A stretch of DNA of 32,329 nt. Source: Candidatus Izemoplasma sp. (GTDB lineage: Bacteria; Bacillota_I; Bacilli_A; Izemoplasmatales; Izemoplasmataceae). The notes under the pieces were generated by a model that was given only the letters and a program-made list of their open reading frames with translations, did no database searches and was not told the origin of the DNA. Within the stretch, counting starts at the first letter, position 1; each line of letters starts with the position of its first letter. Where the stretch lies: the NCBI GenBank assembly GCA_007116245.1, contig SKIW01000090.1, forward strand, positions 1-32,329. Reading direction: 5' to 3'. This document shows positions 17,747 to 25,441 of this stretch, piece after piece. The translations under genes were made by a program, and so were the position numbers.

Positions 17747-17980
17747 ATGGCAAGACCTAATACATTTCGTAAACGCCGTAAAAAAGTGTGCTTTTTCACT
17801 GAAAATAAAATTAAACACATTGACTATAAAAACGTAGATATGTTAAGACGCTTCGTTTCAGACCGTGGTAAAATCTTACCAAAACGTGTTACAGGAACGA
17901 AAGCTGGATATCAAAAAGAACTTAGTGTTGCAATTAAACGCGCACGCCATATGGCTTTACTACCATTTGTTAAAGACTAA
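17747..17980 (+). CDS. rpsR: 30S ribosomal protein S18
   Basis: S18 pairs with S6 on the 30S platform. The 77-residue product shows [39 protein letters not shown] and [14 protein letters not shown]. It has a single Cys (KVCFF), so it is the zinc-free form. The SD AAAGGAGG starts at the last base of the ssb stop. The transcript ends at the hairpin just downstream. Confidence 0.98.
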   Translation: MARPNTFRKRRKKVCFFTENKIKHIDYKNVDMLRRFVSDRGKILPKRVTGTKAGYQKELSVAIKRARHMALLPFVKD

Positions 17981-17985
17981 AACAG

Positions 17986-18013
17986 AATACGCCTTTAGAG
18001 GCGTATTTTTTTT
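17986..18013 (+). terminator. Rho-independent terminator of rpsF-ssb-rpsR
   Basis: A 9-bp perfect stem, AATACGCCT / AGGCGTATT with loop TTAG, ends in eight Ts. The last T is also the first base of the next extended -10 element. Confidence 0.95.
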
Positions 18014-18021
18014 GATATAAT
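18013..18021 (+). promoter_or_regulatory. Extended -10 promoter of the DUF438 gene
   Basis: TGATATAAT begins at the last base of the preceding terminator's T run. The -35 region lies in the hairpin and has no consensus, so the TG extension probably carries recognition. Confidence 0.65.
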
Positions 18022-18039
18022 AGAGTTGGAGGTGTTCAT

Positions 18040-19215
18040 ATGGAAATCTTGCATAAAGACAAGGCTCACATCGATAAACTAAGTGAGTTTATGTATCGCT
18101 TAACCGATGAAGATAACAAAAAAGATATTGTAGAAGCCTACCAAGATACCATTAACAATGTTCGTCCAATAGATTTATTTTACGTAAAGATGTACCGTGA
18201 AAAATCTCAACGTTCACCTAAAGTGATTAAAGAGACAGCGAATAAATTTGTTAATGTGTTTTATAAATCACTTTCAAAATACGCATTAACAGAACATCCT
18301 CATCCATTTTTTGATGGATTATTAAAAGAAAATGAGGCAATTATCAAACATTTAGAAGGACTCAAGAAATACTTTAAAGGCGACACGATAGAAACGTATC
18401 AGGAACCGTTGCTTAAAGGGTTAGAAAAATGCTTAGAGTTTGAAAAAAAATGGTTAAAAAAAGAAAACATACTTTTTCCAAACATAGAAGCAAGCGTGCC
18501 CTCTCATAAACCATTAGATGTGATGTGGAGTCTACATGATGATGCGCGAACACAACTTAAGCACCTTATTAAGTTATTTACCAAAAAACCTTTAGATATT
18601 AAAACAATCAAACCTTTAATTGGGACATATTATTACTTGATCTATGGTATTATCCAGAAAGAATCCTTAATTTTATTCCCCGTCGCAAGTAAAATATTGG
18701 ATGACTCAAAACTCGACAAAATGTTTAAAGAATCCTTTCAATTTGGCTTTACGTTTGTTGAAATTCAGCCACCTTTAGAAAAAAACGCTATAAAAGATAA
18801 GCTTCGTGAGAATGTTTTTAGAGTTCCTAACGGACAACTCGATTTTAAACAACTCGATTTAATGTTAAATCATTTACCTTTAGACATAACCTTTGTAGAT
18901 AAGGATGACCGTGTTGCATACTTCAATACAACAGCACACCGTCATTTCCCAAGAAATCCTTCAGTTATCGGACGTTTGGTTGAACATTGTCATCCCCCTA
19001 AAAGTGTCGACACTGTTAAGAAAATTGTTCAATCCTTCAAAGAAGGCACAAAAGATGAAGCGGAGTTTTATATTCAGTTTAAGGATAAATTTTTGTATAT
19101 AACATATTACGCTGTTCGAGATGATAACAACGATTATCAAGGAGTTCTAGAAGTTTCTCAAGATGTTACACATTTGCGTAATCTTAAAGGTGAAAAAAGG
19201 TTACTTGATTGGTAA
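18040..19215 (+). CDS. DUF438 / hemerythrin-like / PAS domain protein
   Basis: A 391-residue cytoplasmic protein with three parts. Residues 8-80 match the DUF438 pattern. Residues 85-220 form a hemerythrin-like HHE helical bundle, including HPFFDGLLKEN, KKENILFP, VMWSLHDDAR and QKESLILFP. Residues 272-380 form a PAS domain of the family type, with FVDKDDRVAYFN and HCHPPKSVDTV. Such proteins are suspected iron, oxygen or NO responsive sensors; none of this is shown here. Several His positions usual in the HHE helices appear changed (for example a Lys-Trp pair before KKENILFP), so di-iron binding may be weak or absent. It has its own SD (GGAGGTG) and promoter, and is monocistronic and convergent with yhhQ. 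Confidence 0.85.
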   Translation: MEILHKDKAHIDKLSEFMYRLTDEDNKKDIVEAYQDTINNVRPIDLFYVKMYREKSQRSPKVIKETANKFVNVFYKSLSKYALTEHPHPFFDGLLKENEAIIKHLEGLKKYFKGDTIETYQEPLLKGLEKCLEFEKKWLKKENILFPNIEASVPSHKPLDVMWSLHDDARTQLKHLIKLFTKKPLDIKTIKPLIGTYYYLIYGIIQKESLILFPVASKILDDSKLDKMFKESFQFGFTFVEIQPPLEKNAIKDKLRENVFRVPNGQLDFKQLDLMLNHLPLDITFVDKDDRVAYFNTTAHRHFPRNPSVIGRLVEHCHPPKSVDTVKKIVQSFKEGTKDEAEFYIQFKDKFLYITYYAVRDDNNDYQGVLEVSQDVTHLRNLKGEKRLLDW

Positions 19216-19246
19216 AAAAAATCCTGCAATTTGCAGGATTTATTCA
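19214..19246. terminator. Bidirectional terminator between DUF438 gene and yhhQ
   Basis: A 10-bp stem, AAATCCTGCA / TGCAGGATTT with loop ATT (19219-19241), is flanked by eight As on its left, which are a perfect T run for the minus-strand yhhQ transcript. On the plus strand the tail is weaker (TTTATTC). The yhhQ stop codon lies inside the stem. Confidence 0.9.
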
Positions 19247-19923
19247 TAAATCGGTTTTAGTTTTACCATTAAGTAGATAAACGGTGTATCTAACATAGCC
19301 ACTAAAAGTTTAATGACATAGGTTGTAATTATAATATCCCATAAAATATGACTAGGTACCAAACCTAAAAACGCAATAGGAACAAAGATAATAGTATCTA
19401 CTAATTGACTGATTGCGGTTGACCCAACATTCCTTACATACAGCAATTTTGGACTTGATAAACGATGTTTAATTTTTTGAAATAGATACACATCGAGTAA
19501 TTGACTAATTAAGTATGCAATAATACTCCCTAAAGCAATCCTAGGAATTAATCCAAAGATTAATGCCAAAGCATCTTGAACTGGTTGATTATCAGAAATC
19601 GCTTCAAACTGGAGTGCGACTTGCATAATAATAACCGTAGATAATAGAGTGAAAAAACCGATATAAACCGCTTTTTTTGCTTCTTTTATCCCGTATTTTT
19701 CATTCAAAAGATCCGTGGCTAAAAAGAGCGTACCAAACATAATATTACCAAGCGTTGCAGTAAGGGTAAAAATCTCAACCATTTTAACCACCTGAATATT
19801 TGCAATCACAGTTCCCATTGCAATCCAAGCGAATAAACCGACTTTTCCAAATACTTTGTAACAAAGCGCAATCATAATAAAATTGATGATTGCGAAAATG
19901 AACCATATAAACTCATTACTCAT
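19240..19923 (-). CDS. yhhQ: Queuosine precursor transporter, YhhQ/VUT family
   Basis: A 227-residue membrane protein with about six or seven hydrophobic segments. The family signature GNIMFGTLFLATDLLNEKYG is present, and later YVRNVGSTAISQLVDTIIF and the polar pair DTPFIY. YhhQ/QPTR proteins import preQ0 or preQ1, precursors of the tRNA wobble base queuosine. The assignment is strongly supported by a preQ1-I-like riboswitch in its leader. The SD AGGAGG precedes the ATG. It is the only minus-strand gene in the window and has its own consensus promoter and terminator. No queuosine biosynthesis genes are nearby, which fits a salvage role. Confidence 0.92.
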   Translation of the reverse strand: MSNEFIWFIFAIINFIMIALCYKVFGKVGLFAWIAMGTVIANIQVVKMVEIFTLTATLGNIMFGTLFLATDLLNEKYGIKEAKKAVYIGFFTLLSTVIIMQVALQFEAISDNQPVQDALALIFGLIPRIALGSIIAYLISQLLDVYLFQKIKHRLSSPKLLYVRNVGSTAISQLVDTIIFVPIAFLGLVPSHILWDIIITTYVIKLLVAMLDTPFIYLMVKLKPIYE

Positions 19924-19928
19924 AATAG

Positions 19929-19969
19929 CCTCCTAGTTTTGATATCGCAGGATGGTTACGAACTGCGGG
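19929..19969 (-). promoter_or_regulatory. preQ1-I-like riboswitch controlling yhhQ translation
   Basis: On the minus strand, P1 is CGCAG / CTGCG (plus-strand 19963-19967 and 19946-19950) closing the 12-nt loop TTCGTAACCATC. The tail is ATATC, then AAAAC and TAGG. Short P1, a C-rich loop with AACC and an A-rich tail ending in UAGG are the class I preQ1 layout. The last bases overlap the SD (CTAGGAGG, plus-strand 19929-19936), so pseudoknot formation on ligand binding should hide the SD. Based on pattern recall, not a covariance search. Confidence 0.85.
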
Positions 19970-19979
19970 ATACTTGCGT

Positions 19980-20008
19980 ATTTTAGCGAAACTATCGAGG
20001 TTTGTCAA
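19980..20008 (-). promoter_or_regulatory. yhhQ promoter
   Basis: On the minus strand, TTGACA (plus 20003-20008) and TAAAAT (plus 19980-19985) with 17-bp spacing. The predicted transcript starts a few bases before the riboswitch, leaving no room for other leader elements. Confidence 0.88.
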
Positions 20009-20055
20009 GACTTTATTTAAAACGATTGAAACAAGTTTTAAAGCCACAATGATTA

Positions 20056-20064
20056 TGGTATAAT
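20056..20064 (+). promoter_or_regulatory. Extended -10 promoter of gdpP-rplI-dnaB
   Basis: TGGTATAAT; the -35 position has only TTTTAA (20036-20041, 17-bp spacing). It is divergent from the yhhQ promoter, with about 70 bp between the two start regions. Confidence 0.65.
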
Positions 20065-20099
20065 ATGATAAGCAAAGTGCATTACGAGGGGTGAATACG

Positions 20100-22526
20100 A
20101 TGCATCGAACACTGATGATAGTATCTGCAGTTGTCTTCACGCTATGGATAGTTTTACTAATCGTTTTTATGCAAAACACGAACATGGTCTTAGTGCTCGT
20201 CGTTTTTGCGTTGCTGTATACATTTAATGCAGTATTTTATATTATGTACTTTAAAACGAAGAATCAAACCTTAAAACAGTATAGTAGTACGTTAGATGAG
20301 AAAGAAAAGTTATTAGAACGTAAAGAGCAAATCGAACAAAAACTGATTAAAGAAATCCCGACGGGTATTGTGATTATTAATGAACTTTTTGATATCGTTT
20401 GGGCTAATGAAAAAGCGAAAGAAATTTTTCAAAACAATTTATTATCCAGAAATCTTTCATTAATTCATAAACCACTAAAAGAGTTTCTTACTTCAAACGA
20501 GAGACCGAAGCAAGTAGTAATGAAAATTTATGAAAATCATTATGATATCATTTTCGATGATCGTCTTAATACACTATATTTTTATCAAGTTTCTGAACGT
20601 GAAGAAGTTAAACGATTTAACTACGAGTACACAGATGTCGTAGGGGTCATTCATTTAGATAATCTTGAAGACTCAGTATCGGTTCTCGATGTACAAGAAA
20701 AAAGTGAAGCACAAGGACAATTTTTAGGTGCGTTAGATCAATGGGCGGAAGAGTTCGGGTTTTATTTAGCACCGATTAGTATTTCGAAAAGTATTGTATT
20801 TATGCATCGTAAAGACTTACTAGCCGTAATCGATAAACAGTTTCAAGTTATTGAGCGTATATCTGAAATATCAAAAGAATATGAGTTGATGGTTACCATG
20901 AGTGGTGGCTTTGCGTGTGCGAATATCCCGCTTAATCAACTCGGAGAACTTGCGGAATCAGCACTGGATTTAGCGTTAAGTCGCGGTGGGGATCAAGTCG
21001 TTATCAACGTGACAGGAGAACCTCTTAAATACTTTGGTGGAAACTCGAATACGCAAGAGAAACGCACACGGATCTCTAGCCGTTTAAACGCACAAAAGTT
21101 AGCAATGTTGTTTGAAGAAGCCGAAAATGTTTATATCGTTCCTCACACGTTCCCGGATACTGACGCTTTAGGGGCATGTATTGGTGTTTTAAAAATGGCA
21201 TTAGCGATGAAGAAGAAAGCGTATATTGTTTTAAACTTCAATGAACTCGATAAAACGGTTCGTAAAATATTACAGCTTATGGAATATGAGTATGTTGGTT
21301 TACTTGAGTACTTTATTAGTGTTGATGAAGCTTTAAATGAAGCTCATCGTGAGGATTTATTAGTTTTAATCGATCATCATTCATTCGGACAAGCGCTTGA
21401 TGAGAGACTATTTAATAAACTGCCACATCGCGTGATTATCGATCATCATCGTAAGTTAAGTGACTTTATACCCGATGCAAGATTGAGTTATATTGAGCCT
21501 TATGCTTCAAGCTCTACTGAGCTCATCGTTGAGATGATAAATGTATTCGGTTATGAAACAACCGTTAATCCTTTTGAGGCTACAGTAATGCTGTCGGGGA
21601 TTATTGTTGATACAAACAACTTCATGTATCGTACAGGTGCAAGAACATTTGAAGCTGCAGCGATACTAAGAAAATATGGTGCTGATACGTTTAAAGTTAA
21701 GACAATCTTACGCGAATCATTAAAAGATATCCAAGTTAAATCACAGTTATTAACGTTAGCGGAAGTCGTAAAAAAGCGTTTCTCTATCGTGATCGTACCA
21801 GATCATATCGATATTTCAAGAACGTTACTTGCGCAAGTTGCGGACGATCTTTTAGATATCGATAATATTGTAGCGGCTTTTGCGATTGGGAAACTCACGA
21901 GTTCATCAATTGGCATTAGTGCACGAAGTTTAGAAGGATTTAATGTTCAAGTCGTTATGGAAAAATTTGGTGGTGGTGGACATTTAAACAATGCTGGTGC
22001 CCAAATCGAAACAACCGATGTTAATAGTGTTAAAAAGGATTTAGTCGATTATTTAGAAAATGCGATACAGGAGGAAAAACCCATGAAGGTGATTCTAAAA
22101 AAAGATGTTAAAAACAAAGGCAAGAAAGGCGAAGTAATTGAAGTCGCTCCAGGATACGGCAATTATCTTCTAACAAGCAAACAAGCGATTGAGGCAACAC
22201 CGGAAAACATGCAGATTATTGAAGATGAAAAGAATCAACTTAAAGCGCAAGAAAAAGCTGAGTTAGAAGCAATGAATGAATTAAAACAACGCATTGATTA
22301 TCGTGCTGTAAAACTACCAGTAAAAATTGGAGAAAAAGGGAAGTTCTACGGAAAAGTCAGTACTAAGCAAATTGCCGATGCCTTAAAACAACAACATAAT
22401 ATTGAAATTGATAAACGCAAGATACAGTTGGATCAAACTATCGATGCTTTAGGAACATATAAAGTTCACGTTAAACTCCATAAAGACGTTATCGCAACGT
22501 TCGAACTACTCATCGTAGAAGCTTAA
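20100..22526 (+). CDS. gdpP: GdpP-type cyclic-di-AMP phosphodiesterase fused in frame to ribosomal protein L9
   Basis: An 808-residue fusion. Residues 5-51 hold two membrane helices. About 85-165 is a degenerate PAS, and about 180-310 a degenerate GGDEF with SRGGDQV. From 346 comes the DHH phosphodiesterase with PHTFPDTDALGA (H349, D353, D355), LIDHH (425-427) and VIIDHHRK (448-450). DHHA1 carries GGGGHLNNAGAQ (624-635). GdpP hydrolyses c-di-AMP at the membrane. There is no stop codon before residue 662, where L9 starts (bases 22083-22526). I use the ATG at 20100: the SD GAGGGGTGA covers the alternative GTG at 20091. In Bacillota gdpP, rplI and dnaB are neighbours; here the first two share one frame. 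A sequencing-lost stop is the main alternative. Confidence 0.93.
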   Translation: MHRTLMIVSAVVFTLWIVLLIVFMQNTNMVLVLVVFALLYTFNAVFYIMYFKTKNQTLKQYSSTLDEKEKLLERKEQIEQKLIKEIPTGIVIINELFDIVWANEKAKEIFQNNLLSRNLSLIHKPLKEFLTSNERPKQVVMKIYENHYDIIFDDRLNTLYFYQVSEREEVKRFNYEYTDVVGVIHLDNLEDSVSVLDVQEKSEAQGQFLGALDQWAEEFGFYLAPISISKSIVFMHRKDLLAVIDKQFQVIERISEISKEYELMVTMSGGFACANIPLNQLGELAESALDLALSRGGDQVVINVTGEPLKYFGGNSNTQEKRTRISSRLNAQKLAMLFEEAENVYIVPHTFPDTDALGACIGVLKMALAMKKKAYIVLNFNELDKTVRKILQLMEYEYVGLLEYFISVDEALNEAHREDLLVLIDHHSFGQALDERLFNKLPHRVIIDHHRKLSDFIPDARLSYIEPYASSSTELIVEMINVFGYETTVNPFEATVMLSGIIVDTNNFMYRTGARTFEAAAILRKYGADTFKVKTILRESLKDIQVKSQLLTLAEVVKKRFSIVIVPDHIDISRTLLAQVADDLLDIDNIVAAFAIGKLTSSSIGISARSLEGFNVQVVMEKFGGGGHLNNAGAQIETTDVNSVKKDLVDYLENAIQEEKPMKVILKKDVKNKGKKGEVIEVAPGYGNYLLTSKQAIEATPENMQIIEDEKNQLKAQEKAELEAMNELKQRIDYRAVKLPVKIGEKGKFYGKVSTKQIADALKQQHNIEIDKRKIQLDQTIDALGTYKVHVKLHKDVIATFELLIVEA
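22083..22526 (+). CDS. rplI: 50S ribosomal protein L9 (internal start within the GdpP-L9 reading frame)
   Basis: L9 binds 23S rRNA near the L1 stalk. This 147-residue segment has normal length and begins MKVILKKDVKNKGKKGEVIE, then APGYGNYLL, a long charged helix, and the C-terminal domain DKRKIQLDQTIDALGTY. A strong SD AGGAGG (22069-22074) stands 8 bases before the ATG, inside the gdpP frame. Free L9 can therefore be made by internal initiation even though the upstream frame reads through. The DHHA1 domain ends about 25 residues before the L9 Met, so no GdpP part seems lost. The stop is followed after one base by the dnaB ATG. Confidence 0.9.
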   Translation: MKVILKKDVKNKGKKGEVIEVAPGYGNYLLTSKQAIEATPENMQIIEDEKNQLKAQEKAELEAMNELKQRIDYRAVKLPVKIGEKGKFYGKVSTKQIADALKQQHNIEIDKRKIQLDQTIDALGTYKVHVKLHKDVIATFELLIVEA

Positions 22527-22527
22527 T

Positions 22528-23898
22528 ATGGAAGAACGTATGGTACCACATAACCTCGAGGCTGAGCAAAACGTACTCGGGGCTGTGTTCATTGATCCGA
22601 ACACTGTAAAAATTCTTGCGGATAAACTCGATGTAAACGATTTTTATAACCGTCGTCACCGTATTATATATGGGGCAATATTAGAGCTTTATAAAGAGAA
22701 GATTGAAATTGATTACACAACCTTAATCGATCGTATCGAAACAACCGAACTTATCGTGGATGCTGGTGGGTCAGATTATATTTTAGGGCTATCAGATACA
22801 ACACCATCAATTGTTAACTTAGAACATTATATTAATATTGTTAAAGATAAAGCGATCGTTCGCAACATGATTGAAGTGGCAAAAGACATTGCGAATGAAG
22901 GTATGAAAGCTGCAGATATGGTTTCGTTTATCGACGAAGCCGAGCGACGTGTTTTCAATGTTTCTAAAACCCGTCGTACGACAGATTTTATTTCAATTGA
23001 ACAAGCCACAAATGAGGTTATTGCTAAAACAGAAGCGGCTAAAAACAAAGAAGGTGTTCTCTTAGGCCTCGATACAGGGTTTAATGAAATTAATAATTAT
23101 ATTTTTGGTCTTCAACCGAGTGAGCTGTATATTATCGCTGCACGTCCATCTATGGGTAAAAGTGCGTTTGCTTTAAATATTGCAACAAATGTAGCAAAAA
23201 CAAAATCACGACCTTACGTTGCTTTTTTCTCACTAGAAATGGGTGTTGACCAATTAGTGAGTCGGATGTTATCGAGTGAGGCTAACGTTAAATCAGGTCG
23301 TTTACGCACAGGGGCATTAGAAGCACTTGAATGGCAACAAATTCAAGTTGCAAGCAACCGTTTATCGAATTTAAACATTGTATTTGATGACTCAGGAACT
23401 GTGAAAGTTACTGATTTAAGGCAAAAGTGTCGAAAGTTAGCACAAGAAAGTAAACTAGATTTAGTCGTTATTGACTACCTTCAACTCTTATCTGGTTCAG
23501 GAAACCAAACGAACCGTGTTCAAGAGGTCTCAGAAATATCAAGAACACTTAAAGAACTAGCTAGAGAGTTGAAAATTCCTGTTATCGCACTTTCACAATT
23601 ATCCAGAAGTGTTGAACAACGTACTGATAAACGTCCAATCCTTGCAGATTTACGAGAATCGGGATCTATCGAACAAGATGCCGATGTTATTTTCTTCTTG
23701 TTTAGACCGGATTATTACGAGAATGACCCGAAGAAATTCACCGACGAGGTTCAAGTTATTATCGCTAAAAACCGTTCGGGTGCTGTTAATACTGAAGGAA
23801 TTAAACTGATCTTTAAAAAGCAATATAGTAAGTTTAGAGATCGTCGCTTATCTTCTGATTCTACCGAATACGATGATGATATGGAAGATCTTGATTAA
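22528..23898 (+). CDS. dnaB: Replicative DNA helicase DnaB (DnaC in Bacillus)
   Basis: The hexameric replicative helicase. The 456-residue product has the N-terminal primase-interacting domain (MVPHNLEAEQNVLGAVF), a linker, and the RecA-like core. Walker A is ARPSMGKS (205-212) and Walker B LVVIDYLQLL (312-321). IALSQLSRSVEQR and DLRESGSIEQDADV follow. The tail is acidic (DDDMEDLD). No intein is present. It starts 1 base after the L9 stop with no good SD, so translation is likely coupled to rplI. A second in-frame ATG at codon 5 is possible. The order gdpP-rplI-dnaB is the Bacillota standard. A terminator starts in the stop codon. Confidence 0.98.
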   Translation: MEERMVPHNLEAEQNVLGAVFIDPNTVKILADKLDVNDFYNRRHRIIYGAILELYKEKIEIDYTTLIDRIETTELIVDAGGSDYILGLSDTTPSIVNLEHYINIVKDKAIVRNMIEVAKDIANEGMKAADMVSFIDEAERRVFNVSKTRRTTDFISIEQATNEVIAKTEAAKNKEGVLLGLDTGFNEINNYIFGLQPSELYIIAARPSMGKSAFALNIATNVAKTKSRPYVAFFSLEMGVDQLVSRMLSSEANVKSGRLRTGALEALEWQQIQVASNRLSNLNIVFDDSGTVKVTDLRQKCRKLAQESKLDLVVIDYLQLLSGSGNQTNRVQEVSEISRTLKELARELKIPVIALSQLSRSVEQRTDKRPILADLRESGSIEQDADVIFFLFRPDYYENDPKKFTDEVQVIIAKNRSGAVNTEGIKLIFKKQYSKFRDRRLSSDSTEYDDDMEDLD

Positions 23899-23922
23899 CA
23901 CGCTTTGAAGCGTGTTTTTTTT
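23897..23922 (+). terminator. Rho-independent terminator of dnaB
   Basis: An 8-bp stem, AACACGCT / AGCGTGTT with loop TTGA, begins in the stop codon and leads into eight Ts. Confidence 0.95.
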
Positions 23923-23953
23923 AGGATTAAGTGTCGCAATTTTTAGCGAGCAG

Positions 23954-23962
23954 TGGTATAAT
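23954..23962 (+). promoter_or_regulatory. Extended -10 promoter of the MATE gene
   Basis: TGGTATAAT; the -35 place holds TCGCAA (23934-23939), a poor match. It lies 31 bases after the dnaB terminator. Confidence 0.6.
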
Positions 23963-23998
23963 ATGTCGGTGTGAAATATTAAAGACATGGTGATGCAT

Positions 23999-25417
23999 AT
24001 GATTAGACGAAATCATCGAAAAAAACCGATGAAAGTAAAGATTGATTTAACCGAAGGAAATATACTTAAAAAATTATTAATCGTTGCTATACCTATGCTA
24101 CTAACAAGTCTTGTTCAAATGCTTTACAATTTAACAGATATGTTTTGGGTAGCACGGGTTAATCGCATTGGGCTAGACCCTACAGTCGCGGTATCAGCGG
24201 TAGGTACTGCAGGTTACTACATGTGGTTTGGATTTGGACTTATACTCATCGCTAAGGTTGGTGTCAGTGTAAAGGTTAGTCAAGCCGCAGGTAGAAACGA
24301 TGCAGAACGGGTTAATACTATTGCGACAAACGGTTTAATAGCGATGGCCATTATGGCACTCATTTTTACGATTTATGGGGTCTTTTTTAATCACCATTTT
24401 GTCGGTATTTTTAAAATTGATGAACCTGAAGTTGTGGCGGGTGCTATGCGATATATGCGGATCGTTACAACAGCAGGGATGGCGTTTTTCCTTGTTAATA
24501 TGTTTAACGGGGTATACGATGGCTTAGGAAAAACCATAAATACGTTCTTTATTACAGGATCCGGATTAATTCTTAACATGGTTTTAGACCCGATATTAAT
24601 TTTAGGATTAGGATTAGGTATTAACGGTGCAGCGATAGCAACGGCTTTTTCTCAAACGGTAGTATTATTAATTTACATAGTTATATACCATTCACCTAAA
24701 AGACCAGCGATTATCTCATTTAAAAAATACTTTTCACCTAAAGAAATAAAAAATATAATTGTCTTAGGATTACCGGTGGGTATTCAAAGTATGTTAATGA
24801 CATCGATATCCATTGTTTTAGGTATTATGGTTGCACAGTATGGTGCATCTATTATGAGCGTGTCCCGTATCGGTAGTCAAATAGAAGCTTTAAGTTGGAT
24901 GATTGCTTCAGGGTTCCAAGTTGCCTTAGCATCCTTTGTTGGGCAGAACGTTGGAGCAGGACAATTCTCGCGGGTTAAAGATGGGTATATTACGAGTATG
25001 AAAGTACTTATCCCATATGGACTTGCGGTAAATGCAATCCTATTTTTTGGCGCACGACCATTATTTTCAATGTTTATTAGTACGCAACCAACCTTAGATC
25101 AAGGGATTACATATTTAAGAATCTTAAGTCTTTCTCAACTCTTTATGATTCTTGACATGGTTACCGCAGGAGCCTTTAACGGTTTTGGGAAAACATATAT
25201 TCCTTCGGCGATACAAATTGTCGGAAACGCACTTCGTATTCCCCTTGCGATTATCCTCAGCGGTATGTTGATACCTGAAGTTAATGGAATATGGTGGGCG
25301 CTTAATATTAGTTCAGTCTTTAAAGGTACTGTCTTATTTATACTCTTCTTATTCTTTATCATCCGTCTGAATAAACGGATTAAAAGTCAAGAAGTTGAAA
25401 ATTATGGAACAGTATAA
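23999..25417 (+). CDS. MATE-family efflux transporter (NorM/DinF-like)
   Basis: A 472-residue membrane protein of the MATE family, cation-coupled exporters of drugs and metabolites. Twelve hydrophobic segments can be traced in two homologous halves. The family start is LTEGNILKKLLIVAIPMLLT. Other typical pieces are QMLYNLTDMFWVARV, VNMFNGVYDGLGKT, FQVALASFVGQNVGAG and GAFNGFGKTYIPS. Three in-frame ATGs (23987, 23993, 23999) are candidates. I chose 23999 because GGTGAT lies four bases before it, the same layout as cinA. The substrate cannot be inferred and no regulator is adjacent. No terminator separates it from prfA, whose promoter lies in its last codons. Confidence 0.93.
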   Translation: MIRRNHRKKPMKVKIDLTEGNILKKLLIVAIPMLLTSLVQMLYNLTDMFWVARVNRIGLDPTVAVSAVGTAGYYMWFGFGLILIAKVGVSVKVSQAAGRNDAERVNTIATNGLIAMAIMALIFTIYGVFFNHHFVGIFKIDEPEVVAGAMRYMRIVTTAGMAFFLVNMFNGVYDGLGKTINTFFITGSGLILNMVLDPILILGLGLGINGAAIATAFSQTVVLLIYIVIYHSPKRPAIISFKKYFSPKEIKNIIVLGLPVGIQSMLMTSISIVLGIMVAQYGASIMSVSRIGSQIEALSWMIASGFQVALASFVGQNVGAGQFSRVKDGYITSMKVLIPYGLAVNAILFFGARPLFSMFISTQPTLDQGITYLRILSLSQLFMILDMVTAGAFNGFGKTYIPSAIQIVGNALRIPLAIILSGMLIPEVNGIWWALNISSVFKGTVLFILFLFFIIRLNKRIKSQEVENYGTV

Positions 25418-25423
25418 TATAAT
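25395..25423 (+). promoter_or_regulatory. prfA promoter, inside the 3' end of the MATE gene
   Basis: TTGAAA (25395-25400), a 17-bp spacer and TATAAT (25418-25423) starting just after the MATE stop codon. A second, overlapping TATAAT occurs at 25413-25418. It gives prfA-prmC transcription separate from the transporter. Confidence 0.75.
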
Positions 25424-25441
25424 AATGTCCGGAGTGATAAC

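Noticed and set aside
20091-20099. GTG start for gdpP at 20091
   Set aside because: The GTG is part of the SD-like GAGGGGTGA that fits the ATG at 20100; cinA shows the same layout.
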